DNA of 64,000 nucleotides, from assembly GCA_037833965.1 (NCBI GenBank), contig AP031357.1, positions 5,042,001 to 5,106,000 on the forward strand. Reading direction: 5' to 3'. The stretch's first letter is position 1. Every line of letters begins with the position of its first letter. The stretch is from Marchantia polymorpha subsp. ruderalis (lineage: Eukaryota; Streptophyta; Marchantiopsida; Marchantiales; Marchantiaceae). Both the position numbers and the translations under genes were made by a program. The notes beneath the pieces are model-generated. The model made no database searches and was not told where the DNA came from. It was given only the letters and a program-made list of their open reading frames with translations. Shown in pieces: positions 23,231 to 34,391 of the stretch.

Positions 23231-26200
23231 TTCATTTTCTACTTACTCGGCGACACCTCTTAAAAGCAGTATACAGTACAGTCTCCTTTAAGATTTTCTT
23301 GTATCTTGGAATCTCTTCATTATGTCGTAGCTGACTGCAAGGCACAGCGAAGTAGGAATTGTTCCATGGCCTTCGATTTCGTAGTGGAACGAATTCATGG
23401 CAGTGCTGGAAGGTCGACTTCTCACAGCAGGAAGAAGAAGGACGAGGCGAAATGTGACTCGAGTTTCTGATTTTAGGAACATGGAATGTGACTCTTGAAG
23501 GGGCGTTGCAGACCCAAGACGGCAGAAGGATGTGGGGACGAAAGAGGATGCGTACGAAGGACATGAATGGTGGATGAAAGTCCCCGTAACTCGGACAACA
23601 GGATCGCTTGTGAGCAGAGGGAGGCAGAGCAGAGGCAGAGGTCAGAGAGATGCTGACCGAGAGACATGGACAGAGAAGAGCCAGAGAATGCTTCAGGACG
23701 GGCGCCCGCAATGCCCAGAGAGGAGCAGGAGCAGGAGGGGCCCACAGACGAGGGCGAGGGCCTTCTCCAAGGCACTCGATTTGGGCTTGCTCAAGCCGTT
23801 TTCTGGAGATTTGTAGATATGGGAAAATGAGCAGAGCAGGGCAGAGATGTTCATTTTTCGTGTCAGGACTGAAGACTGGGGAGTTGCTTTTGCTGCAGGG
23901 GATGTCTTGGAGTCACTGCTACACCCAAAAGCTGCCAGTGCCACATCGGTCCTTCACCTCTGCGTCCATTTGTAGGTCACGTTTCAGATACCCAACTTGC
24001 GACTCACGTTTCCAGCACGAGATTGGCATTTTATCTCACAATTATGTCCATCATTCCATTCCTCGTGAAATGTCCATCGAGCATCCTCCTTAACCTTTGT
24101 CCTGGATGCTCTCACCATAGCATCCCAGATCAGGCTTGTCACTGTGAAGGCGTGTGTCATCACTTTTTCTTGATCCTTTGGCGGCCTTCGCAGTGGACTT
24201 GGTTCATCTCTCTCCCATACATGATTTGGCCGAGACTTGAGGTCATTCTCATCTACGAAAACAGCAAGCGTTAATGAAGAATTCAAGAGCTGCTGTAGAT
24301 GTCTACCAGTACAGGTGCGTGCGTGGAACCAAGTTTGGGTACTAGCTTCGTACCGATGGAAATTCCTCATCCTCATACATCATATATCACAACCATTCCT
24401 CCGTTGATACTTCAAGAGCTGCGTTGGTAGAGTGAACAAGTGTGAAGCTCGGGAGCTCAGCTACGTCCTTAATTGTGTTTCGACATTTCATTTGCTTGTT
24501 TCAATTCACACCTCTTAAATACCTGGCATCGTCAGTCTACACGTACAGTTTGGAGCTCGAACATTGACTTGTACAATTTGTGGAGGGGCCCTAGACCAGA
24601 ATGCAATGAACATTTGGGGTGGAACACATCGACGGCATAATCTGCATCTCATTGGAAAATGAATAAAAGAATGGAATTATGGTACGAGTGATATTCAGAT
24701 AATGTTGATCGCATCAAAGGCCCCTCCCCATCCTCGGAACCCAGCCAGGCAAGGCAGCCAGGTTGACTGCGAGAATTGGCACGCGCGTGTTAGCGAGGCC
24801 AAAGCGTACGATGGAGAGCTAGACGACTGTATGGCATATGACCTCCCGTGGGTCTCGATGCTTGATGTTGTATATGAAATGGCTGAAAGTTGAAACTCCT
24901 CGTGCTCGACAGTACGTGGATGGTAGACAACTCGTGTGCATGGGATCTCCCCGCCCAAGAGTCTCCCTCCCAACACCAACATGTGTTCGATGGGCAGGAC
25001 GAGATCCATGACTCCGGATTCTGAACCTAAACCCAGACATCACCACCACTTGAGAAGTCGAGTCACTGTCGGGTACAAACCCAACTTGCCCCAGCAAAAC
25101 TGGAGTCACTTGCGCGCGCCGGTCGGCGATTACATGAATAGCTCGTGTGCAAGTCACGAGAGTGCGAAGCGAGCTAAATCGAGCTACATTCTACTGAAGT
25201 GGTGGACGAATAACCCCCCCAAACTCTTCCTCCGTCCTCGTGGAAGTCGTTGGATTGGGAGGTGAGGCGGCCGACTTCCCGGAGCTGGACATGAACACTC
25301 ATCCATTCATTCATTCATGGGCGAATTGTCATTGTGGGCGAATGAGAGGAAGGCCTCCATCCTCGAGCTTCACATTCCAACTTGAGGTTCTCATGGCTTA
25401 GAGTAGGTGGGCCACGTGTACCGGAATAGCCAAATACAAATGCAGTCCAGGATCCAGATTCGTGCAGTGCAGAGCAGTGCAGTACAGCAGAGCTTCCTCT
25501 AATCTTACAGCAGATCGTATGGGCTGGTGGACGAGGTTTGCTACCTTCAGGATGTTGTTCCAAGAGAGAGGAAGGGAGGGAGGGAGGGGGGAGGATGAGA
25601 AACAAATCAGTCAGCAGAGCGAGGAGTACTGGGGAAATTATACAGCGAAAAAATCCGCAGCCACCGAAAGAATGGAGCTGGATGCAATTTGGCAGTTGAT
25701 GCCGATCGGAATAACATGCAAGGGATTCACCGACGACCCCAACGAAGCGCAAGCGAATGGGGAGGCAGGAACGCCCGAAAACATGGAGACATGCGATCAG
25801 CAGCACGAGAAGAGCCCTTGATTTGTCCACCGAAGTGAATAACAAATATTCCGGGGCTCGCAAAGGGCCTTATCTTGACCACAAGGGCATTCCAGGCCCC
25901 CTTTCGCCTAGAGCCGGCTTGACATTCGATGTTCGGGGAGTGCGACTTGCTCCCGGTGAGGTCGAGGGTGACAACTCGCGCATACTCGTGCTAAATTATT
26001 GGGTAGAATCTAGGACCAGAGAAAGCAGCCGCATAAATGAATGTATTGCTCATCATTAGAAGTGGGTCCCCTCGCTTTCCATATTTTGCTTTGTTTATGC
26101 TGTCCGAGTGAGTGAGTGAGTGTGAGGAGGGAGGGACGGAGTCCCTTCCCCTCCGTCAGATTCGAAGCCTCCAACGAGAGGGAGCGCACACACTCACGCA

Positions 26201-27268
26201 CTTGCACTTCATCGTACAATCTTTGCCATGGCTCTTTTTCTGTCTGACAGTCCGTTGCCCATGATCACTGATGAAGCTCAAAAGTAGGCGCATGACCGGA
26301 GACCCGACGGGATTCCAGTCATCCTGCGAATGATGAAGCAGGATCCGCACCCACGGAATCCAAGTACCTCTCTTGTGGTCTCGTCGCCACATCCTTTCCA
26401 CTTATCCTCTTATTACGCTACCTGTTATGGGCTAACCCAACATGATGCTCTCTCGTACCCACCTCAATCAATTCACGCTCGATCGAATGAATGCAAGGCC
26501 GCTCCTCATGTCGTCTCGTCTCAATCTCGTCCCGTCTCGTCGTTGGAGCTCGACCTTCACAGCCTCATTCATTCCTCATTCATTCATGCATGCATTCATT
26601 CATTCGATCATACCAAGTGGCACCAGATATCAATACCTCAGACGTCTTGCCACCACCGAACGGGCTCTCGTTAATAATGGCTTGCGGAGCTTTCACATGC
26701 TTACCACTTCAGATTCGGTGTCGCTCACCAGAAGTACCGTCGATACGAGGAGCGGGAAGGATAAACTTCACTGAGGTCATAAGTTCTCGGCTTCAATTTA
26801 TCAGGTGCCTGTTCATTCATGTGCTTCTGGAGAGTTGGGGCTTTGGTCTACAAGATGAAGCCACCATCACGTCAAGAAGCGTTATGGAGGGAGTTCTCGT
26901 CTTAGGAGATGGGAAGGAGATCGTGTGGGGATGTTGCACTTAAAGGAAAATGTACATTGTGCCCCTCTCATATTGTTCCCGAGGAGTTAGTTGTTCCACT
27001 TGAGCCATAGGCGAGTCATGATTTTTTCCATCAGTTCATGGAGTGAGCTTGAGTGACATCCATGGAAGCAGAAGATGGAGCTCGAGGGAAGCGTCTTCTT
27101 CTGGGTGAACATTTGCGTCCTGAGCCATTGATTACTATTCCCTCTGCCTCCATTCCCGGCTATGAGCATCGTGCACAAAATACTAATGAATGCAATTAAA
27201 TACTTCCTGGTTCGACTTCCGTAACGATAAACAGAGGGACATCGAGATGCCGAGAGAGTGGAAACGTT
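23231..27268. other. Intergenic, no gene recognised
   Basis: Open frames are many but overlap on both strands and match nothing I know. The most protein-like is on the plus strand at 25462-25821 (119 codons), whose second half has balanced composition, but a GC-rich frame on the other strand spans the same bases. (CATT)n and (GAGT)n microsatellites occur near 25300, 26105 and 26565-26605. Confidence 0.3.
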
Positions 27269-27667
27269 TTACTCGAGTTTCAGTACCTTCTGGGTGCCAG
27301 TCAGTACAATCCATTTGTTGTCCTTTGATGCTTGCGAATATGCGCCGAGATAGAATTTCTTAATGGTTCGTCCTCCACCCCATCCCCGAGGAAAGATCAC
27401 ACCGTCCACTGGCATAAATGCATAACAAAACTTGTCAAACAATCGACATGTAGCTATGTCCACCACGTTGTAAAATTCATGCCCGCCCTCTTGTCTCCCA
27501 TCCCCTGCGATTGACTCAAGAATTATGGACCTCATGAGACTGAAGAGAATGTTTCTTCCATAGTCCGGTCCATCATCTTCTCCACGAGCAGAGCGGCAAT
27601 TCTTGATGAGTTGGATCGCAGCTCGATCGAAAAACAATGATATGCTCTGATCTATTATCACCTCGGA
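27269..27667 (-). CDS. Possible terminal coding exon, 132 aa, unknown family
   Basis: An open stretch of 133 codons ends at TAA (27271-27269). On its 5' side it abuts a pyrimidine tract and a consensus acceptor (CTCTGTCCAG), and an in-frame TAG lies just upstream of that acceptor, so the piece is better explained as an exon than as an intronless gene. Composition is like a folded protein: IIDQSISLFFDRAAIQLIKN near the start, VVDIATCRLFDKFCYAFMPV in the middle, KNWIVLTG-like residues near the end. I recognise no domain. Upstream exons are not certain; an ATG-opened frame of 130 aa on the same strand (28109-28501) may belong to the same gene. It could also be a decayed gene or chance openness. 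Confidence 0.3.
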   Translation of the reverse strand, partial: SEVIIDQSISLFFDRAAIQLIKNCRSARGEDDGPDYGRNILFSLMRSIILESIAGDGRQEGGHEFYNVVDIATCRLFDKFCYAFMPVDGVIFPRGWGGGRTIKKFYLGAYSQASKDNKWIVLTGTQKVLKLE

Positions 27668-29281
27668 CTGGACAGAGGGCTAGGAAGGAAGGAAGTAGTT
27701 GAAACTGCACTGGGCAGAAAAGAGAGAATATCCGAGATTTTGAGGTCTCGTGATCCATTTGGAAACTGGCGAGATGCTTACAAGAACTTCTTTTGAGTCT
27801 TTTGAGGAGAGGCGGAAAGACGACTTTTTGGACGGGAGAGGGGCGAAAGAATCTTCGCAGTGGAGGACGAGGAGGAGGAGGACTCATGGATCATGATCAA
27901 AAGAGACTCTGGCTCGCTCACTCATTCCCAAGCTCTCATACTCGGAATATTGCCAACGTCTGACTCGACGTCTGCTTCAAAAGAACGCGAGCCTCCGACT
28001 TTGACCCACTGACACAATCCCCTCGAGGTGAACGCTAGGAGCCAGTCGGCTGTATTAGCGTGGCCATGAGATGGGCATGTTTAATTTAATCGGGAAAGTG
28101 GAAGCCATTCAAAGTTTAGTAGATACTTCGAGGAGGTTCGTTCGGCCAGGACGCACGCACTCTTCCCAATGAAGCTTTGACATTGATCCGTCACCTGGTT
28201 TGGGATTAAGCTTTCGAAAATCTAAGGAGGAGGAGGAGGAAGTTTGCTGGAGAACGAGGAGCCGGAGGGAGAAGTAAGTAGAAACGAGAAACGCATTTCG
28301 AGTCGGAAATTGTATCGAGAGAAGTGTCTGCTTGAGTCGAGAATTGCTCGCGTTAATGGTTCCGAGGGCCAAATCCTTCTGCTGCTGCTTCTGTCGACGA
28401 TCGGAAGCGAATTTCACTAAATACTTGTCAAAATATAGGCGACTACCACCTCCGACCCTGAAATCATAACACTCCGCGGGTGGATCGAAGTGTCGCGCCA
28501 TAGATCCGCGAGAGTAGGGAAACCATCAGTCGAACTGCACACACTTGGATCCGTCATAGCTGATCCCAAGATGTCACAGACCTTTGTCCGTGGTTTGAAG
28601 ACACACTTTCCGAACGCTTGCACTTTCACGGACATTCATGAGCCTGGAAACTCGAGAGCAACTCATGTCATCCACTCACCCGATGACGAAGTTGCTCCAC
28701 AGCCCAGGCCACGCAAACAATCTCAGATTCTGTCCGGACCGAGTGTCTCCCGGCGGGCAATGTTCGGTCTGAACCCGGATTTCCGCCTAAACATGTGCAG
28801 CTAGAGAGAGAAAGAGGAGCATGGTGATGATGAATGAGGAAGGTCTAGACGTCCACAAGTCAACCAGGCGAGGAAAAACAAAAAGAGCAACTGCAGAAGA
28901 CGGAAAGGAGGAGGAGGATGACAAGAGCACGAGATGTAGCTGTAAGTAGGGAGGGAGGGAGGGAGGATAGCTTGCTGTAGATCCAGTTGGGACTGGAGAG
29001 GAGGGGAGGGGAGAGGAGAGTATCGAGCTCTGGTCTAGAAAGATGAGATGATCCGAAATTTGGAAGTTCCTGGAGGAGGATGAGGAGAGAAGACCCGGGT
29101 CCGCATTGCGGATATCGATTGGGTGGATCGAATGCTCATCTTTCCGAAAAAATTCTCCGATTGGTCCGTTTGACTCGATTCTTCTCTGCCCATGGGACAA
29201 AATCTTACGCGCTCATGATACTGGTAGCTCTCGGACGAAGGCTCCCAAGACTGTAAAGGGTTTCCCCCTTAATGATGGCAC

Positions 29282-29317
29282 GAGGCCCTGCTGCAGCTGC
29301 AGCTGCAGCAGGGCCTC
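29282..29317. repeat. 36-bp perfect palindrome
   Basis: GAGGCCCTGCTGCAGCTG (29282-29299) is followed at once by its exact reverse complement (29300-29317), with no loop. Confidence 0.95.
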
Positions 29318-29829
29318 TTGGGCCACTCTTGAGCATTGGCAACAGCTCTACTCCCGCGGTTGTCCGAGAGATCTCCCATGTACTCGCGTGAGCCTAGAAC
29401 CAGAATCACCAGATTCGTCGTACATGAGCATGGTGATCCATCCTGGTCTTCCATGGATTCCGCTTGAAGACTGCGTCTCTCTCTCTTTCTCTCTCTCTGA
29501 ATGGAGGTCTTCTCATCGGGAAGTGAGTTTGGACCGAGGAGGACAAACTGAATCTTTAAGACATCGATTAGTTGGCCTCAATTTTTGTCATCTACGTTGG
29601 CTTTTTTGATGGTGGTGCTTTTTGATCTTTTTCGCCTCCTTGGGGCTTGAGGTTTTGGCAGCGCTCTGGAAAGAACACGTTTTCTCCTTGCCCGATGGTG
29701 CTGACGAATACGTCGTCTCTCCTGTCCACAGTGCAAGCCAAATGCTTCCCAGTCGCCAAGGAAGGATGGGGTGGGAGGAGAGACGAGCAGATCTGGCCCC
29801 CATTTCCTCCAAATCTAGGCTCATTATAG

Positions 29830-29867
29830 CAACTGCAAGTCTGTTGTAAACAACAGACTTGCAGTTG
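29830..29867. repeat. Perfect inverted repeat, 18-bp arms, 2-nt loop
   Basis: CAACTGCAAGTCTGTTGT (29830-29847), AA, and the exact reverse complement (29850-29867). Confidence 0.95.
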
Positions 29868-31323
29868 TTTACCAGAAAGCCTTGCACTGCTGATTAGTCA
29901 ATTGACCACTGCCTTTTCTTTCTTGCTCGCTTGCTTGCTCGCTTTCTTTCTGTCCGTCTGTCTTCGCCCATTAGCACTCTGTTGGCTACATCTAACTCCA
30001 ACGAAGTCTAGCTGCTGCCCTTTTTGGTTGCTGCGAGATAATGGGACTCTTCGAGCTTCTGGCTGGCACACAGTTTCAGCTTCACTGGCATGGCAGGCAG
30101 GCAGGCACGCAGTCACGCATGGCAAACCTACCAATGCTCGGTTATGAATTAGTGTACGAGTTTCAGCCGGGCAGCACTCACATCGCCAGACTCGATGTGT
30201 CCAACTTTCTTGGGGCTCGATGTCGTTGACTTCACTGACCTTCCCTCCGTCTCGTTCGTCAAGTTGATGTGACCAGTTTCCGCAGCCTTTTCAAAATCCA
30301 GATTCTGCAGCTTTGGTTGCTGGTTGGTTGCCACACCCTCGTCTTCTCTTCTCTTCTCTTCGACTTCACACCCACATCCACTTGATCCGCAGAAGGCGTT
30401 GACTGATTCTCAACTGAGAAGCTTGTGCTCACTCTTCGTAATTCCTTGGAAACAACACACACGCTCGGGTAATAAGCCAAGTGCCCCTCCTGCCTGTGAC
30501 TCGTACTCGGGGGCACTTTCCTCACTCCGTGTCTCCACAACAGACCCTAATGATCCAATCAATCGATCATTCTCTTGTCCATGGTTCTTTCGCGTAATCT
30601 GCTCTGTGAGCAATGGTAAATCTGGACGTAGTGCCTGATTTAAGGAGTAAAGTCAATCTCCGTTCGGACAGAACCTAAGCGGACCTGGCCTTTACAGGAA
30701 GTAAAAGCTTCCGCAATTGTGACGAGGAAGAGTAACGATGAAACCTCGGAGGTCTTATCATCTTCAGTCTGCAGTCGACTGAAGATGATTGTAAGACAGG
30801 AAGCTTATTGTGGCTCTGAGTGTCCATCCGGGGGCGACAGAGGAGAAGACAGGGCAAGGGGAAACGAGAGGATTCGACATCGTCCGGAGGCAGTCTCCTC
30901 GCAGCGTTGGCAAACGTGGACCTGGCAGCTTCTTCCGCCTCTGATCGAAACGAGGTACTACCTCGTCCATCAACAGGTGTCATGTCGGCACATTTTAAAA
31001 CTTAATTCTCAGACTTCTCAGATAGCCCTGGAATTCTTGCGTCCATTGGTCCCCAAGAAGCGCTTGCTGCCTTTACCTCCACTCTCACTCCTTATCACGA
31101 ACCGCAAATCACCATTCCTCATTTATCGATCATCTGCGACGATTGGACATATCAATCAATATTGGACATTTCGATATGGCATCGACGATCGATCCTCATT
31201 TTTCGATCATCTGCATTCCTCACAATCGATCATTTTTCGCATTTTTGGGAAGGAAGCCCCGTAGAGCATCTGTGTGGCCAGCAGACGGCTCGAGATCCTT
31301 TGTTTCCAAATAGCAAAACTAAA

Positions 31324-31349
31324 CTTCACTGTCCAGAAGGACAGTGAAG
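31324..31349. repeat. Perfect inverted repeat, 11-bp arms, 4-nt loop
   Basis: CTTCACTGTCC (31324-31334), AGAA, GGACAGTGAAG (31339-31349). Confidence 0.9.
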
Positions 31350-32202
31350 CTGTTTGGAGCATCGTTTCATGCGTGAGCAGAAAGTGGTTGGGTGGGAAGA
31401 GAAGAGCAGTCGGTTACTCGAGCGAGGTCCGGGGCCTCGATCGTAGACATGTTGTTTGGATGCAAATCATAACCCTAAGGAGCAAGGTAGGAAGACTTCA
31501 GATTAACAGAGTTCCAATAACATGCATCCATGAGGATTAACATCCACCCATTTTTGTGGCATCCATGAGGTTGCGATAAATCGACAAGTCAATTCCTGAA
31601 TAATTCCACCAGGTGACCAATTCCGAGCAGGATCAGCTGAAGTTGTAAGAGCAAATCACTCGCTGGCAGACAGAGCGCCGGACGAGTTTCGATTGCTCGG
31701 TTCTTCTTCGGGAGAATCAGGGCATTTGACACGAGAGAGGTCGTTTCATTCCATGGTCACGGCGGAGGAATGGCGGGCACCTTCAGTTGTCTTACATCTG
31801 TCCGAGTACCATAAACTCTACGCGCTCGATCGACCGAATTCCCCGACATCAACACCTCGTCCACTTCATCTCCCTGCCATATCTTGCTGCACATGTAGCT
31901 ATGGGGAGAGGGAGCCGACGAGAGCAGGGGCCTGAAGAGTCCTGGCCACCGTCCACATCCGTGCTTTATTGAATACATCTTTTGTTCTCAACATTATAAG
32001 TACATGGAAATTTGAACACTGATTTCAACGAGTGCTTAGGTTGTTGTACTATTTATTTCAAAATTCATGTTCACATTATGTCATATAAAACCTTCTAATG
32101 CTACACAGTTGATGGACATCAAAATTTTTCCACCTATAACTCACAACCTTGTAGGATGGGTTAGAAGAGGCAACAAAAGATGCTGCTCTATTTGAGTACT
32201 GT

Positions 32203-32210
32203 GTTGTAAA
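32203..32210. repeat. Left target-site duplication of the hAT-like element
   Basis: GTTGTAAA, identical to 32641-32648. Confidence 0.85.
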
Positions 32211-32640
32211 CAGGGAGGCACAACAAATTTTTTCGAGGCATGCCCATGCCCACTTTCAAGGTCAAAAGGCAGGCCCCATGCCCCAGGCATGCCCATAATA
32301 CAATACGTATATTTAATGTATCAAAAAATATACTTCTATGAAATAAATCACTCTTAGAAGGAGAAACAATCAACAAGCCGGAGGACCTGTCTACATCCCA
32401 TGTACCGACACAAAACAGCATTGCATATACTTGGCAAATCCTTCAATTCCAAGAACATTCTTAGAACCATGCAGTTCCAACAACAAGCATAATTTCCCAT
32501 TTATTTTCTGACTTATCCCACCGTCTATAACTCTGGAATATACGTATAAATTTTTCCGTACATGCGTGCATGCCCCGTATGGCATGCCCCCGTGCCCTCG
32601 CCCGCGGTCATGCCTTTTTTGAGTTGTGCCTCCAACACTA
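32211..32640. mobile_element. Non-autonomous hAT-like DNA transposon (MITE), 430 bp
   Basis: The element is flanked by a perfect 8-bp direct repeat, GTTGTAAA, at 32203-32210 and 32641-32648, the target-site duplication length of the hAT superfamily. The left end reads CAGGGAGGCACAAC. The right end, read inwards, is TAGTGTTGGAGGCACAAC. Both fit the hAT terminal pattern YARNG and share GGAGGCACAAC; they differ by a 4-nt indel near the tip. Both subterminal regions are GC-rich with many GGCATG / GCATGCCC motifs, as expected for transposase-binding subterminal repeats. The centre is AT-rich and has no transposase frame. The intact duplication implies a fairly recent insertion. Confidence 0.85.
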
Positions 32641-32648
32641 GTTGTAAA
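32641..32648. repeat. Right target-site duplication of the hAT-like element
   Basis: GTTGTAAA, identical to 32203-32210. Confidence 0.85.
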
Positions 32649-34391
32649 GCATATTTCTTAAGGCGATAAAATTGATATGGTCTTTCTAGTTTTTCGTTAT
32701 GCGTCTGCCACTCTTCCCCGCATCATAAACAAGCAGATCATCCACTGAGTTCGGTACAGAAGAAATCACAGGCCACCCGATTTTTCCGGCGATTGCCTTT
32801 GAACGGGGTAGATCGGACCAGGTCGACTGCAGGCCACATTTAGGCAAAGGATAGACTCGACGATCAGAGTGGCAGTATTTACATCATGATAACGGCAGTT
32901 TGAAAGCTTTGTGTGTCAATCTGAAGGTACTTGACAGGGTTCGGAAAGTAGGATTCTTCCACCGTCATTTCTGCAACTTTCACTGCTTTACAGGAGGAAC
33001 GGGGGTGCCCTCAGCCAGCGATCTTAACGAATACTGACTCATCTTCTGATCAGAAGCTCGTTGATGGAGTGAGTCACTTAAGGGCTGCGATTTGTGGTGG
33101 AAAGTGCAGTGACGCATGGCATTCGTCAAGAAGCGGATTTTCTACCGTGTTTCTCCAATCTCTCGGTGCCAGTCACAGTGCCAATCTTCGCCTTAACTGA
33201 GGTTTTGGGTGCAGGAATTACAAACTTCAGGCGAACAGAGTAGAGGGAAAAGATTCTTGCTGGATAAATCGCTGAGAGGGGCGTGCTTTGCTCTTTCAAA
33301 AATGGAGCAGGTAGATTTATCATCTGGATTTGACGGGCTTCCAAATCTAACGAGAATTGTGAAGTGTGAAACTTACGAGTTTTTGTAGAGTGCAAAGGAG
33401 ATTGTTACGAAGGAGATGATTTTCCACGCCACCCTGGTGGGCGGATTACGCACGAAAGCAAAAGGATAAAGTGGGAAAAGTTGGTCAAGGCATCTTGGGT
33501 CACTAGGCGGTCACGATGTTCAGAATCCAAACCCCAGTCATTTTATTGCTTCGTGTGTGAACAGAATCGGTTGGTGATCAGAGGATTCAGGTTACTCACA
33601 TTCACTGAAGAAAGCAATTTCTGTAAACAGTACTGCAGGTTCCAACGCAAGGTGACAAGATGTGCAAGAAGCACTGTCAGGACCCGAGGGAGGAAAGTGA
33701 ATCTTCATCCCAATGTTGGCCAGCAAATCTGAAGGCCGCGAAACCCTCGGTAGAGCTTCTCCTCATCGACTCAAATGACAAAAAATTGAGTTGCTGACGT
33801 ACCACAACTGTGACAAAAGCACACAATGCGATATACAAGATTGTGCATTCTACGAAATTTTGTACAACAATCTCATCTGCTGCTAAAAGCAGTGAATACT
33901 TTTGCACGCTGACAGAATTAAGAAAACCACCAGCTGACCGCTAGAACTTCAGCCGGACAACCAAGTGGTGGGAAAAACCTGGAGCTACAAAGAATCATGA
34001 ACTGCATAATCGGAAAACAAGAATAGTAGGTTACAAAAGAGAACCTAGGGGAAGGGGAACTTCTAAATTCCTACAACCGCGTTGATGAGAACTGACGAGG
34101 GTCAGGACGACTGGGCGCATGGACAAGATGAAGTTGTCCATGAGCTGGTGTTGTCAGACGATCAGTTCAAATCGACTCGCTTGCCACAGCTATTTTCGAA
34201 AAGGTTCTCTTGAGGTCCGGATCCCCCACAATGGACGACTTCGAGGCGCTTTGTTCGACTGAAGAAAAGATCTGATGCAGTAAAGCGCAGTAGAGGGTGC
34301 TTGTTTCCAGGGGTTCGTGAAGATTGAACATCGCTGTGAACTGAAAGAAGTTGTTGACTGAAGTGAACTAAGGGATTGAAAAGGTCCTATC
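32649..34391. other. Downstream flank of the XB3-like gene
   Basis: The 3' UTR of the XB3-like gene starts at 34391 and runs leftwards. I could not place its end. Remaining frames (33481-33732 plus, 33677-33907 minus) are short and unrecognised. Confidence 0.35.

Larger units (their letters stand above)
27668..32210. other. Intergenic or intron-like, several perfect inverted repeats
   Basis: No gene is firmly supported. Minus-strand frames at 28109-28501 (ATG start, 130 aa) and 30149-30334 (61 codons, no ATG) have protein-like composition but no known motif. C/T- or G/A-rich tracts and short microsatellites are frequent. Perfect inverted repeats lie at 29282-29317, 29830-29867 and 31324-31349, and an imperfect one at 30752-30797. 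Confidence 0.35.

Noticed and set aside
29282-29317. Palindrome as a transcription terminator
   Set aside because: Intrinsic hairpin terminators are bacterial. There is no T-tract, and the setting is a eukaryotic genome.
32813-32830. TCGGACCAGG, like the 5' half of miR166
   Set aside because: Only the first ten bases match, and I see no star arm that would form a precursor hairpin.
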